The notes under the pieces were generated by a model. The model did not search any database. It saw only the letters and a program-made list of their open reading frames with translations, and was not told where the DNA came from. The translations under genes were made by a program, and so were the position numbers. Positions 11,084 through 22,852 of a DNA stretch of 64,000 nucleotides are shown one piece after another. The DNA lies in the NCBI GenBank assembly GCA_023213395.1, contig CM041465.1:29395741-29459740 (forward strand), written 5' to 3'. Source of the stretch: Cycas panzhihuaensis. Lineage: Eukaryota > Cycadophyta. Positions within the stretch are counted from its first letter, which is position 1, and every line of letters starts with the position of its first letter.

Positions 11084-11692
11084 TGTTGAGAATACAAGGT
11101 CCCAAACCTTAAACCGCCACAAGATTTAAACTATTTTGTAACTAGTTATAAGAATCAAAACTAGAATTTAACATGCAAGTTCTAAAGTCAGAGATAATAC
11201 AATAACATGAATATGAAAGCCAAACATCACATATGCACCTGATATAACGTGGTAAAACCCTATCAGTGTGCTAGGGAAACATCCACACAGGAAAGGTATC
11301 AATCTTTATTGCTGTAAAATGGAGAAAAAGTACATCTCACTAGCAGAGTGCTCTCAGGAACAACAACCAGCTGCTGCCCTAATCACAGTATATTACATTA
11401 CATACAACATAATAAGAAAAACCCTAAATTGGGCTACATGAGAGATAAATCCAAGGCATAAATCTCAATCGTAGAATCTAGGGTATTTGTATCGAATGAC
11501 CCTGATTCTCTTTACAATTTAATATGGTTTACAGGGCTAATTTTTCGGGTTGGGGACTATCGCCCCCAAACCCCCAAACCAAGGGGGGCTCCCACCCCCC
11601 TTAGAACCCCCTGAGAAAGATTAAGGGGGGAAACCATGCCGCTAACATGCCAAAATTTTAGCCTTAAACTATTGTTGTCATAATATCCAACA
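11084..11692 (-). repeat. Solo LTR, family S (copy 1), with TSD TAAAT
   Basis: 609 bp, TGTTGAGAAT at the left and ATATCCAACA at the right, flanked by TAAAT on both sides (11,079-11,083 and 11,693-11,697). No internal region or second LTR adjoins it, so it is the scar of LTR-LTR recombination. The minus strand is probably the transcribed one: it holds CAATAAAG (plus-strand CTTTATTG near 11,305) and the GGTTTTACCACG-type stretch seen in plant copia LTRs. A C/G-run segment at about 11,550-11,605 can fold back on itself. The second copy is at 21,444-22,084. Confidence 0.9.
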
Positions 11693-11697
11693 TAAAT

Positions 11698-12393
11698 TAC
11701 TTATATACATGACTATTATTAAAGTGATACATGATTATTATTAAAGTGAATATTGAAAACTATAATTAAAATATCGTAGCTTGAACATACACCCAATCTA
11801 TGTGATGATATAAAGGGATATTTAATAATTTATACAATATATAAAAATAATAATGATAGGAATAAATCAGTGAGAACATATGGGAGTGAACATGTGAAAA
11901 TGTATTATGTATATGGGCTGCAAAAATTGCAATGCCCCCCTTAATAACTATATCCAACATGAACTATTGTAAGATAGAGGAATCAGGCAGTAAGTGATGG
12001 CTGAAATGCACGGGGGCAGAATGGAGAAATAATATGAATGAACTACGATGATGGACTGTATGATTACCTATAGTGATGGCTGTAAAACCCAGGAGATGGA
12101 GACGTCAGCAAGCAGAGAATAACATGAATGACATGAAGACGCCAACTAACATCATCACAACTATTGAGAGATCGACTATGTAGAGAGATGCCACATTTAA
12201 GTAGATGCAAAAACAGATGTAGTAAGTGTTCTACTGCAGGATTTCTACAAAGAGGGATGCCTCAACTTAACAGGTTTAAATGCCTTGATAAGTAATTGCA
12301 AGGCAGAAGATAAGTGCAGATAATTTCTTAGGCGATGGTATGGTAGGACGTAGGACGAAAGATAAATGTAGGGTAAGAGATTGTATAGTATTG
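11698..12393. other. Unassigned sequence between solo LTR and duplicated block
   Basis: No coding domain or LTR end is recognised. AT-rich at first, then mixed, with recurring GATGG words around 11,990-12,110. It ends sharply at 12,394, where similarity to D (20,796) starts. Confidence 0.45.
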
Positions 12394-13506
12394 TATTGCC
12401 TATGGAACGTGTTGGTTCCATTTTGCTTATAGGAGGTAAGTTCAATGGGGTTTATTATGAGACTAATATGAAAAATAGTCTTCTTTTGCCCATGAAATCT
12501 ATAAATAAGGTATGAAAATTGAGTTTTATAATAATAGATGCAGAGTTAAGGAACCTAAAGGAACTTCTCTATCATTACTCTTGGGAAAGTTTAAAATAAC
12601 TTTTGGGTATTTGAGAAATTTAGAGCTTAGAAGAAATCCTAAGGTTTTGTTGTTAGTGTTAATGATGTGAGCAAGTTATGGCATGAGCATCTTAGACATC
12701 TTAACTATAGGAGCATCAACCTTATGAATAGGTTAAAGATGGTGGTAGCTTTACCACAGATACCATGTTTTAAAGGCTTTATGAAGAATGTATGTATGGA
12801 AAGCACCATCACCATCCTTTCTCTAGGGATTGTGCTTGGAGAGCAAAGGAGAAGTTAGAACTCATACATATTAATTTGATGGGGCCATTATCAAATCCTT
12901 CTATACTAAGTGCTTATTTTATTCTTGTGTTTGTAGAGGATTATAGTAGGAAATACTAGGTCTTCTTCTTGAAAAATAAGTCTAAAGTACTTAATCACTT
13001 TTATGAATAGAAAGTTTGACTCAATAATAAGAGTGATAATAAAATAAAGATTTTGAGAAGCGACAATGGAAAATAGTATGATAATAATAACTTTAATCAA
13101 TTTTACCTTGATCATGGTATCAAATGAGAACTAACCATGTCATGATGGAGATAGTAAGGTGTATGATGTATGCAATGAATCTACTGCCAATGTTTTGAGT
13201 AGAAGTTATTACAACAACTATTTATATTCTGAATGGGGTACCTATGAAAGTTATTCATAGCAGTACCCCTAGGGAATATTAGACCTATCAAAAACCTTCT
13301 ATTAATTATTTCAAGGTATTTGGGTGTATTAAATATACACATATCATAGACACACATCAAAAGAAGTTAGATTGTAAGAGTTTGAAGTATATATTCATGG
13401 GGTACTTAGAAGAGAATAAAGCATACAGACTTTGGTATCTATAGGGGAGGAAGCTTTTGGTTACTTGAGATGTTAAATTTGATGAGTTGATGATGTATCA
13501 TACTAA
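12394..13506 (+). pseudogene. Duplicate of D protease/integrase segment
   Basis: Plus-strand copia pol fragment matching 20,796-22,555 without the solo LTR. KLWHEHLRHLNYRSINLMNRL (12,673-12,735) is the GAG-pre-integrase zinc region. LIHINLMGPL (about 12,862-12,891) is the first catalytic block of integrase with its Asp changed to Asn, a change shared with the D copy. The second block reads ILRSDNGK-stop (about 13,052-13,077). The end (about 13,450-13,500) is the VKFDEL tail before the ACTAA target site of B. Several stops; non-functional. Confidence 0.85.
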
Positions 13507-13810
13507 TGTTGGCGATGGCGAGTGGAGCAAAGAAGAATAAATCAATCCATATTATAAAATAAAATTAACATAATCTCTAAACATTGTTGGTGTTAAAAAA
13601 TATCAGGTTAATATGACCCTTATATTTATAAGTTAGGAGGTAGGCTAGAGTTTGCCTCAATTAATATTATTTTAAAAACAAAATAATAAAAAAATAAATA
13701 TATGCCTTTATCTTTTGATGACCGAAGTTGGCTTAAAATGGCTAGGGCAGTTACGTACTCCCAAAGCACTTACATACATTAATATAAGATAATAAATATT
13801 AATGCTCACA
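13507..13810 (-). repeat. Element B 3' LTR
   Basis: 304 bp, TGTTGGCGATGG to AATGCTCACA on the plus strand, matching the C LTRs. TATAAATA (minus strand, near 13,625) and ACACCACC-like sequence are retained. ACTAA precedes it. Confidence 0.88.
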
Positions 13811-16800
13811 TTTTCTACCATAATATTTATTATGTGTAACTCTAATCTTTTCTCTAAATTTATGCAACTTAACTTTTCTAAGTGCCTTTATAAAGATATC
13901 TGTTGCCTAATCTTTTGTACCGTAATATACCAACTATATTTCATCTAGTTGGATGAGTTCTCAAATGAAATGATGTTGCATCTCAATATGTTTAGTTCTA
14001 CCATAGAAGAATGGATTATGTGTCATTTGAATAGTGCTTTGATTATCATACCAAATCTTAGTAGGACCATTTTATTCCAACTAAAGATCATATAGTAGAT
14101 GAAGAAGCCACACTATTTCATATGCACCTGAAATTATTGCTTTATACTATGCTTTTGCTATAGATAATGAAACAATATTTTACCTTTTAGTACTTCAAAC
14201 AATAGTTGCTAAACCTAAGCTAAGTGTACACCGAGAAGTAGATTTTTTATCATCAATGTCACCTTCCAATCAAAATCTATATACTCGATGAATCTAAAAT
14301 TTGTTAAAAGTTTGTAGTGTAGCCAATAGTCTATTATGCCTTTTAGATATTATTGAATATACTTAGCCACTTTCCAATGGGAATATTTAGGATCTTGCAT
14401 GAATCTTGATGCAACACTAATTGCATGCATGATATCAGGCCATGTAGATATCAAATATATTAGGCTCATAATGAATTATCTATATAATATAGGATCTATC
14501 GATGTAGAGTCATCAAGTTTGCATAGTTTAATACTAATTTTAACTGGTATGGATAAGGCCTTACAATCACTCATCTTGAAATTTTGGAGTATGTCCAAGG
14601 TATATTTTCTTTGAGAGATGAAGATACCATCATCGTCCTACCAAACTTCCAATCCTAGGATGTAATGCATCAACCTAAGTTAGTCATTTTAAACTCTTTA
14701 CACATGTCATCTTTAAATTTTTGAGAGAGATGGGAATCATTTACTGTATAGATAAGGTCCTCAACATAAAGTCCCATAATTAGTATAGAATCTCCCTCAA
14801 TTTTAATGTATAAATTCAAATCTATCTAAGTTCTTTCGAATTCTTGATCTCTAAAATATTTGTCTATCCTATAGTACCATACTCTAGGTGCTTGTTTTAA
14901 GCTAGAAAGTGTCCTTTTCAGTTTATACATTTTATTTTCTTTCCCTAAAACTTCAAAACCTTTTAGTTGTTGGACATATATATCCTCTTCAATATAATTA
15001 TTAAGGAATGTATTTTTAACGTCCATCTAATGAACATCCTAACCCTTTTAAGTAGTTAGGCTTAACATCATACGAATTGTTTCCATCTATGTAATAAGAG
15101 TAAAAGTTTCACTATAATCTATGCCTTCTCTTTGGGCATATCCTTTGGCAACAAGTCTAGCTTTGTGTTTATTAATGGGTCCATTAGATCTAAATTTGGC
15201 CTTATAGACCCATTTGGTTCCAATGGATATTTTATTGGGAGGAAGGTCAATGAGTTCTCATGTGTTATTTTTTACTATAGAGTTATATTCTTCTTCCATA
15301 GATTTTTGTTGTTCATCATAAGTATTAGCCTCTTCAAAAATATAAGGCTCATGGGCTTCCATTACTTGACTCATAAGGATGAAGTTAACCTGATATGAAT
15401 GAGTAGGTCTTATGTCATAGTTATTGTCTAAAATATTATCCAAGTCATGAATTCTTTGCATCCATTTAGGAAATCTTTAAGGTTAAGAGGAGGTTCCCTT
15501 ACCACTTGGTCTTGATACATTAATATTTTTCTTTGGATCATGGCATATATGTGGACCTAGGAGATGAGTCAAAGTTTATCATTGACTTGAACATAATCTA
15601 AGTGATAATAGTCATGCTCTTTAAATATAATATCTCTACTAACCATGACCTTTCTTTCTTTGTGGTCATACATATTATATGATTTGGAAATATCACTATA
15701 TCTAATAAATATACACTTAATTCTCTTATCATCAAGTTTGGTCCTCTTTTATTCAAGAGCATGGACAAAAGCTAGGCATCCAAAGATTCTCAAATGACTA
15801 ATATTAGGTTTATAACTAGTCCATACTTCTTTAAGTGTTATCCAACTAAGGGCCTTAGTGGTACACCTATTTAGGAGATAGATTATAGTATGGATAGCTC
15901 CTGTCCAAAACTCATGTTCCAACTTCTTATCTTTTAGCATGCACTTAACTATCTCAACTATGGTGCAATTATTCTATTTAGCAATCCCATTTTGTTGTGG
16001 AGTGTAGGGGTTGATGTATTACCTTCTCATGCCATGGTATGTATAATAGGCATTAAATTCATTTGAGATGAACTCTCCGCCATTATTTGATCCTAAGGAG
16101 AGTATATTGTGTCTACTTTAATTTTCAACAAAGGTTTTGAAGTCTAAAAAGCATTGAAAAATATTTACCTTAAATTTTAGAAAATAGACATATGTTTTTC
16201 TTATGTAATCATTAATGAATGTAAGGAAATTCTTTATACCAATTAATGATGGGACATCTATAGGACCACAAAGATCTATGTTGATTAAATGAAGTGGTCC
16301 CTTTTCTCTATAAATTACATTACAAAAAGTTTCCCTATATTATTTCCGTAGGAGGCAACTTTCACAAATATCCTTGTTAGCTTCAATTTGTGGTAGCCCT
16401 TCAACCATATCCATTTTCTTCATAAGAGCTAAGCTTCCTTAGTTTAGGTGGCCAAATCTTTTGTGCAACATGTTATTATCTAATTTGATTATCATCTTTA
16501 AAGCATAATTATCTGAGGGGTTAAAACTAGCTTGAAAATTCTATCCTTAGTCATTCTTCCTTTTGCAACAACCACTTTATTCTTCATGTTATCCTTAATA
16601 GTGCATTTACCATTGTCAAATATAACCTTATAATCTTGCTTCATTATCTGTCCTACTAATTAAAGATTTTTTTTAGAGCTGGAACATGTAGAACTTCATT
16701 AAGATATCTATGTTCACCTTAATCTATCATGATGATAACTTTACCCCTTCTAATAGATTCATGTGAGGTATCATCTCTAAAAATGATTAAGCTTTTTTTT

Positions 16801-16863
16801 AGTCCTAATAATGGTTTGAAATATTTCTTCTTTATGAGTCATGTATGTAGAGAAACCCAAGTC
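13811..16863 (-). pseudogene. Element B pol (PR-INT-RT-RNase H), broken
   Basis: Read from high to low coordinates: protease DLG at 16,863-16,855 (Asp kept, Ser to Leu); zinc region and integrase about 16,440-15,600 (KDKKLEHEFWTGAIHTIIYL, FGCLAFVH); RT about 15,460-14,400 (EEEYNSIVKNNT, DIYVQQLKGFEVLG, LKQAPRVWY); RNase H about 14,330-13,860. The RT catalytic motif reads YVED at 14,768-14,757 instead of YVDD, shared with C. Gln-Gln at 14,972-14,967 is intact here although it is two stops in A. Stops and frameshifts elsewhere. Confidence 0.87.
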
Positions 16864-18026
16864 AATATATTAGTAATCATCTTCCATCTCATGTACGATA
16901 AAACTTGATAGGAATAGATGATCAGTCTCTCTATTTTCAACAACTGTATTAGCACTAACCCTTATAGCAAAGCACCTATCCTTAGCATGACCAACTTTAT
17001 GGTAAAATATAGAATGAATCATATTCCTTCCTCTTTGGATAAGACTCTTGCTTATAGGATTTGTTCTATCAATGGAGGATGTTCTTCCTCTTTCCAAGCA
17101 TTGACTTTGATTATCCCTTTGTCTATTATTAGGATGATTGAAGTTGGGACATTAAAAGTTGGTATGACCTTGGTAACTTTGGAAATATTGGTTTACTTCT
17201 TGATGTCTCTCTTGACTTTGATATCTTTGTTAGCTAGGATATCTTTAATTTACTCCTTGATTTCTTTGGTAGGGAGATTAGTGGTTCAGTTTATATTCTT
17301 GATGTGTCTCTTATCTAGGATTTCTATCTCTCCCCCTTGGGGATTAGTTCCTAGATCTTAAACTTTTATCTTGGGAATTTAACTCGATCCTTATCTTAGT
17401 TATAAATATATATTTTAAAGATTCATTTGAGCTCTTCTTCTCTTCAACTACCACTAACATGGCACTCAATTATGCAATCTTTAAGATACTTGGGTCTTTT
17501 GAGACTTCTATGCTTGTTGTTACTATTTCAAATCTCTTCACTTCACTAACACACTTAAGAATCCTTTCAATAACCCTTTGTTCAATTAGGGTCTCACCAA
17601 GAGATCTCATTTGATTCATAAGATCTTAAACATTTATTATAAATTCATTAGTAGAATCATTGGGCATTATCCTCAATTTTTTAAATCTACTCCTCAATGT
17701 TTAGAGCTTAAATGAGGCTACACCTTCATAAATGAGCTCAATGTGTCCCGCACCTCTTTAAACTTAGATGCCTAACTAATCCTTAAAAAGATATGGTCTT
17801 CTAAGGCACAAAAAATCAAAGTTATAGCTTCATTGTCTTTCTTTACACACTCCTTAAAAACTTGTTTTTTTTCTTTAGTTGCATTTTGACCAAGTTCTGT
17901 GTAACATATCTTAATAATATCCCATATATATTTAGTAATGAGGATGGGTCTCATCTTCCTACTCTAATTTAAGAAATTTTATTCATAAAATTTGGGAATG
18001 ATTATGTTACTAAAACTATTAACCAT
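16864..18026 (-). pseudogene. gag: Element B gag, broken
   Basis: Met at 18,026 corresponds to the gag start of A (1,690) and C (27,012). MRPILITKYIWDIIKICY (near 17,954-17,900) and ALEDHIFLRIS (to 17,772) match the A capsid. The zinc knuckle near 17,020-16,970 reads IFYHKVGHAKDRCF: His and the last Cys kept, the first two Cys lost. It runs into the protease with a stop at the former Trp before D-L-G. Confidence 0.85.
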
Positions 18027-19642
18027 TATTTTTAAAATAAAGTTTTATTCAAATGTTTCCCAAAGTATGGGTTTCCCAAGTAAAGTTTTGAAATGTGTCA
18101 TATTCCTTATGAAGTTTATTAGGATCTAACTTTATGAGTCTCTAAGGAAGCCTTTGGTTATTATTCTATCTAACGGAAGCTGCTTACAAGTGGTAAATCA
18201 GGGACCCAATATACTAGTACATGTGCTCTAGGCTCTATATACCTTAGTACATGAGCTACAAAGAAGGCACATGACTTCTCTAACTTGTTGACCCACCTAT
18301 ATTAGACTTATGCTTAATAATAGATCTAGCAGTGATGACTTAACAACCAAAGATAGTTACCATCTCCAGGTCTAGCCTTGGTCTCCAAACTCTAAAAAAA
18401 TATAAGTTTTCCACCTTATCCTACCACCTAATACACCTGATAGACAATGGCATGTCTCATCCAATATGAGTAGGATAAGGATGTCCTAATTGTTCCCCCT
18501 TGCAAGGTTGGAAAATAGGAGGTTTATTTGGGAGTTTATCTTATTTAATATAAATATATATTTTATTTATAGTTTTATGTAGCAAATAAGGTTTCTTTTT
18601 ATTCAATAAATGAAAGTAACTTGACAATGAAATGAAATATATCTCTTTAAATGAAATAAATGTAAGATGAATGTGATTTTTTGAATGAAATAAACATGAA
18701 ATAAGTAAGATTTTAAAGTGGTATAAATAAGCCCTAAAATAGTATGAAATGAGAAGAAAATAAAATAGCCTTTAAATGAGCTTGTAAACATGTAATAAGA
18801 TGTACTCTAAGTGAACTTTAAATTTCAAGAAAGGAACCTTGATTAAACTTTGAAATATATTTTAATAATGATACATAATTGACCTTTAAATAAGTCAAAG
18901 AGAGCCTAATGTGAGCTTCAAGATAAAATGAATAATTTAAAAATGATTTATAAGCTTTTAAGATGTACTAAATGTACTTTATATGAGCCTTTAGGGAGTA
19001 AAAAAAATCCATAAATGATCTTTAAAAATAAGCTTTAAAATGAAGAAAATTGACCCTTAAATAAGCTAAGTAAGCTTGATATGAGCTTGAAAATAAAATG
19101 AATGAACTAAAAATGAAATAGAAGCTTTAAAATAAAGCGATTTATGGTTTAGAAGGTACTAGTTTGTGAAATGGCATCCAAATATCTTCTTCTCCTTTAA
19201 GAGGCTAAATTTCACAAAGAAACTACAAAAAATCATATGTCAGCCTAAAAAAATCAAGTGAAACTAGTCAAAGATCGATTATTATCTTATTATAATACAA
19301 ATGTACTTAGATAGAATTGAGAAATAGCTTAAAATAGTGAGAAAGAGCTCAAACTTATGTCAAATAGAAGGGATAAATTTAGAAGTCTCAAACTCCTATA
19401 AAATAGCTTTAGATTATAGTGAAAATAGCTTTAGTATATAGATTAGTGAACCTGATTTCCAACAGATCCAGTTATTTAAAAAACTAACTCTTGGATCAAA
19501 AGTTATAATTAAAATAATGAGGTCACCTCATTATGGTGAAAATTTTGAATAAAGGAGGTTAAGCCCCTTTTAATGAAGACCCTGGTCACTTGGAGGGCTC
19601 AAAAGATCAGTCATTAGCCTGTGAAGGGTGTTAGTAGACACC
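18027..19642 (-). other. Element B leader
   Basis: Non-coding, homologous to 27,013-28,626 of C and, in reverse, to 1-1,689 of A. It contains the marker CCCCTTTTAATGAAGACC (near 19,563-19,580). No ORF of interest. Confidence 0.75.
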
Positions 19643-19881
19643 TGTTAGAAAATATAAAAATGCAACTAAAGTAAACAAGGTCGATAGGATCTTTCACATC
19701 AGGTAAATATTAAGCAGGAACAGATCGCATAGGACACCAGATTGCCGTAAGAAACCCTTACAAGTAAAAACCCATAAATGATAATATTTTACATTTTCAC
19801 AAAATGATATATTATATAAAGTTAGACTTTGATCTATATTTATAGATCTAAATTACCAAATATAATTACAAATTACATCGT
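19643..19881 (-). repeat. Truncated F-type LTR (239 bp) at the duplication breakpoint
   Basis: TGTTAGAAAATATAAAAATGC to ACATCGT matches the first part of the F LTRs at 28,627 and 32,994. Similarity stops at 19,881, where D sequence begins. It shows that F was already in C when the block was copied. Confidence 0.88.
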
Positions 19882-20690
19882 AAATATAGAATTAGTTTTG
19901 ATGGTGAACCAACCTTGGGGTATTAACAAATCTAAACTATTAACTATCCCTTTAGATGAGAAAGAGCATATTTATGTAGAGGAGAAATAGTTCATGGTTG
20001 TGGGTTTACATAAGTTAACTTTGACTCCAAACTAGAGAGCTTCAGTCAACAACCTTGAATAACCTCATGAGATCTAAACAATGTTGTGCAAGATGTTTTA
20101 GAAGAGGAAAACTAACCATCATATTACTCTAATGATGGAGTTGTTAAACTTAATAGTAGAGGATGAGAGTAACATAAGTCTATACCTAAATAAGATTATT
20201 AATTTAAAGAATAAGTTAGATGAATTAATGCCAAACTCAATTGATGATGCACTGCTCTTTGTAATTATTATATCAAAATTACTAGTTATATTTGGAACCT
20301 TCCAAATTATTTATGTAAGAGATGAAGTTATGGAGGGTGAATCATTTGAGTCACTAAAAAATTTGATCCTAGTTGAGGATGCCAAGTTGAAGAATCATGG
20401 AATACTTATTGGATTATAATCAAATCTAGGCTTAGTCATGAAGACATAAAGAAAAGATGTTGTTCAGGAGAGTAAGTCCACATAGAAAATAGGAGAGACA
20501 TCTCAAGAGAAGAAGAAGTTTATAGATAGAAATAATTACTATAAAAAGGAAGGCCATAAAGAGAATAATTTTTGGTTTAAGAAGCAAGACAAATACAAGG
20601 CTAGCTAATATGATAAAATAAAGAGTGTAATAGTTCATTGTGTTAAGGTATCAATGTTGTTAATTGAGTTAAATCAAAAATACTATTAGA
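19882..20690 (+). pseudogene. gag: Element D gag, broken and N-terminally incomplete
   Basis: Copia gag of the Tnt1/UBN2 type. A well-kept stretch at 20,132-20,419 reads MMELLNLIVEDESNISLYLN, then LKNKLDELM, an IIISKL block and LKNLILVEDAKLKN. The zinc knuckle near 20,535-20,580 reads NNYYKKEGHKENNFWF, with the Cys positions lost to Tyr/Phe. The first part is shortened, because the duplication breakpoint at 19,881/19,882 lies where the normal start should be. Stops at 19,990, 20,032 and 20,056 among others. Confidence 0.8.
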
Positions 20691-21443
20691 TCCTAGACTA
20701 TAGAGCACAAAAGCATATCACCGATTAGAAGCAGAACTTTGATACCTTAGATGCAGGTTTAAGTGATGCTAATGTCATTCTTAGAGATGTTCATATATTG
20801 CCTATGGAAGGTGTTGGTTCCATTTTGCTTGTAGGAGGTAAGTTCAATGGGGTTTATTATGAGACTAATATGAAAAATAGTCTTCTTTTTGCCCATGAAA
20901 TCTACAAATAAGGTATGAAAATTGAGTTTTATAATAATATATGCATAGTTAAGGAACCTAAAAATAACTTCTCTATCATTACTCTTGGGAAAGTTTAAAA
21001 TAACTTTTGGATATTTGAGAAATTTAGAGCTTAGAAGGAATCCTAAGCTTTTGTTGTTAGTGTTGATGATGTGAGCAAGTTATGGCATGAGCATCTTAGA
21101 CATATTAATTATAGGAGCATCAACCTTATGAATAGGTTGAAGATGTGGTAGCTTTACCACAGATACCATGTTTTAAAGGCTTTATGAAGAATGTATGTAT
21201 GGAAAGCACGATCACCGTCCTTTTTTTAGGAATTGTGCTTAGAGAGCAAAGGAGAAGTTAGAACTCATACATATTAATTTGATGGGGCCATTATCAAATC
21301 CTTCTATATCAAGTCCTTATTTTATTCTTGTGTTTGTAGATGATTATAGTAGGAAATACTAGGTCTTCTTCTTGAAAAACAAGTCTAAAGTACTCAATCA
21401 CTTTTATAAATATAAAGTTTGACTCAAGAATAAGAGTGATAAG
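20691..21443 (+). pseudogene. Element D protease and integrase front part
   Basis: The protease site reads ILDYRAQKHIT (about 20,690-20,722) where copia has ILDSGA: Asp at 20,696-20,698 kept, Ser-Gly lost. KLWHEHLRHINYRSINLMNRL (21,077-21,140) is the zinc region. LIHINLMGPL (about 21,262-21,291) has the first catalytic Asp of integrase changed to Asn. The frame is interrupted at 21,444 by a solo LTR and resumes at 22,085. Confidence 0.83.
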
Positions 21444-22084
21444 TGTTGAGAATAGTAGGTCCCAACACTTTAACCGCCACCAAGATCTATTGCATTCTTA
21501 CAACTAGTTACAGAAATCAAAACTTAAAATTACATGCAAGTTCTAAAATAAGAGATTATATAGTAACAAGAAAATAAAAGCCAAACATCACATGTGCACC
21601 TAATATAGTGTGGTAAAAACCTAGGAGTGTGCTAGGGAAACATCCACATAGGAAAGGCATTGATCTTTATTACTGTAGAATGGAGAAATAGTACATCACA
21701 GTTACAAAGTGCTCTCAGGAACAACAATCACCCACCACCCTCATCATAGTTACATTACATTACATTACAACATAATAAGAAAAGCCCTAAAATGAGCTAC
21801 ATGAGAGGAACATCCAAGACCTAAATCTCAACCGTAGAATCTAAGGTCTTTGTGTCAAACGACTCTAATTCTCTTTACATTTTGATAAGGTTTACATGGC
21901 TAAATTTTCAGGTCAGGGGCTATCACCCTTGAACCCCCTCCTAGCGGGCTGCCCACCCCCCGCATCCCCCAGCCAAAGGGGGCTCCCGTCCCCCTTGGAA
22001 CCCCTCGAGAAAGATTAAGGGGGGAAACTATGCCAAAAACATGCCATAATTTTAGCCCCATAATTGTTGTCACAATACGCAACA
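21444..22084 (-). repeat. Solo LTR, family S (copy 2), TSD ATAAG/ATACG
   Basis: 641 bp from TGTTGAGAATAG to ATACGCAACA, inserted in D integrase. It is flanked by ATAAG (21,439-21,443) and ATACG (22,085-22,089), a 5-bp TSD with one mismatch. It aligns with 11,084-11,692. The duplicate of this part of D (near 13,030-13,045) reads straight through without it, which gives a clean empty site. The minus strand appears to be the sense strand (AATAAAG near plus-strand 21,665-21,672). Confidence 0.9.
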
Positions 22085-22550
22085 ATACGAAAATAAAGAT
22101 TTTGAGAAGCGACAATGGAAAATAGTATGATAATAATGCCTTTAATCAATTCTACCTTGATCATGGTATCAAATGAGAACTAACTATTTCATGATGGAGA
22201 TGGTGAGGTGTATGATGTATGCAAAGAATCTACTTCCAATGTTTTGAGTAGAAGTTATTACAACAACTATTTATATTCTGAATGGGGTACCTAAGAAGGT
22301 TTTTCATGGCATTACCCTGAGGGAATATTAGACTTATCAAAAACCTTCTATTAATTATTTCAAGGTATTTGGGTGTATTAAATATACACATATCATAGAC
22401 ACACATTAAAAGAAGTTTAATTGTAAGAGTTTGAAGTATATATTCATGGGGTACTTAGAAGAGAATAAAGCATACAGACTTTGGTATCTATAGGGGAGGA
22501 AGCTTTTGGTTACTTGAGATGTTAAATTTGATGAGTTGATGATGTATTAT
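22085..22550 (+). pseudogene. Element D integrase, remaining part
   Basis: Continues integrase after the solo LTR: ILRSDNGK-stop at about 22,095-22,122 holds the second catalytic Asp. The C-terminal part runs to VKFDEL (about 22,520-22,545), ending at the ACTAA target site of C. The matching continuation lies at 39,202 after C. Confidence 0.82.
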
Positions 22551-22555
22551 ACTAA

Positions 22556-22852
22556 TGTTGGTGATGACAAGTGGAGGAAAACTCAATAAATCAATCCATA
22601 TTATAAAATAAAATTAACATAATCTCTAAACATTGGTGGTGTTAAAAAATATTAGGTTAATATGACCCCTATATTTATAAGTTAGGAGGCAGGCTAGAGT
22701 TTGCCTCAATTAATATTATTTTAAAAATAAAAAAATAAATATATACCTTTATCTGTTGATGACCGAAGTTGGCTTAAAATGGCCAGGATGGCTCGCATAC
22801 TCCCAAAGCACTTACATACATTAATATAAGGTAATAAATATTAATGCTCACA
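22556..22852 (-). repeat. Element C 3' LTR
   Basis: 297 bp, TGTTGGTGATGAC to AATGCTCACA on the plus strand. The minus strand carries TATAAATA and ACACCACC. It is 24 bp longer than the 5' copy, which lacks a segment around the TATA box. Confidence 0.92.

Larger units (their letters stand above)
13507..19642 (-). mobile_element. Element B: copia element, duplicate of C lacking its 5' end
   Basis: Minus-strand copia element with 3' LTR (13,507-13,810), pol, gag and leader. It has no 5' LTR or primer site: at 19,643 it meets the truncated F LTR and then D gag. ACTAA at 13,502-13,506 is the same left target site as in C. It exists because the block was copied, not because of separate transposition. 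Confidence 0.88.
12394..19881. repeat. Duplicated block, second copy of 20,796-28,865
   Basis: From TATTGCCTATGGAA at 12,394 (20,796 in the partner) to ACATCGT at 19,881, this block follows its partner in order and orientation: D pol fragment, TSD ACTAA, the LTR and internal part of C (here called B), and the first 239 bp of an F-type LTR. Both copies share the same C insertion point, so this is duplicated DNA and not two insertions. Hand comparison of about 205 bases (13,811 on versus 22,853 on) gave 14 differences. The partner alone carries the 641-bp solo LTR. The right breakpoint is inside the F LTR; beyond it the sequence returns to D gag. Confidence 0.9.

Noticed and set aside
13507-13810. 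A free-standing MITE or solo LTR at 13,507, 22,556 and 38,924
   Set aside because: These 270-300 bp units are the LTRs of B and C: a primer site adjoins the one at 38,924 and pol ends adjoin the other two.
12394-19642. Element B as an independent insertion of the same family as C
   Set aside because: B shares the same D flank, target site and adjoining F LTR as C, which fits duplication and not a second insertion.
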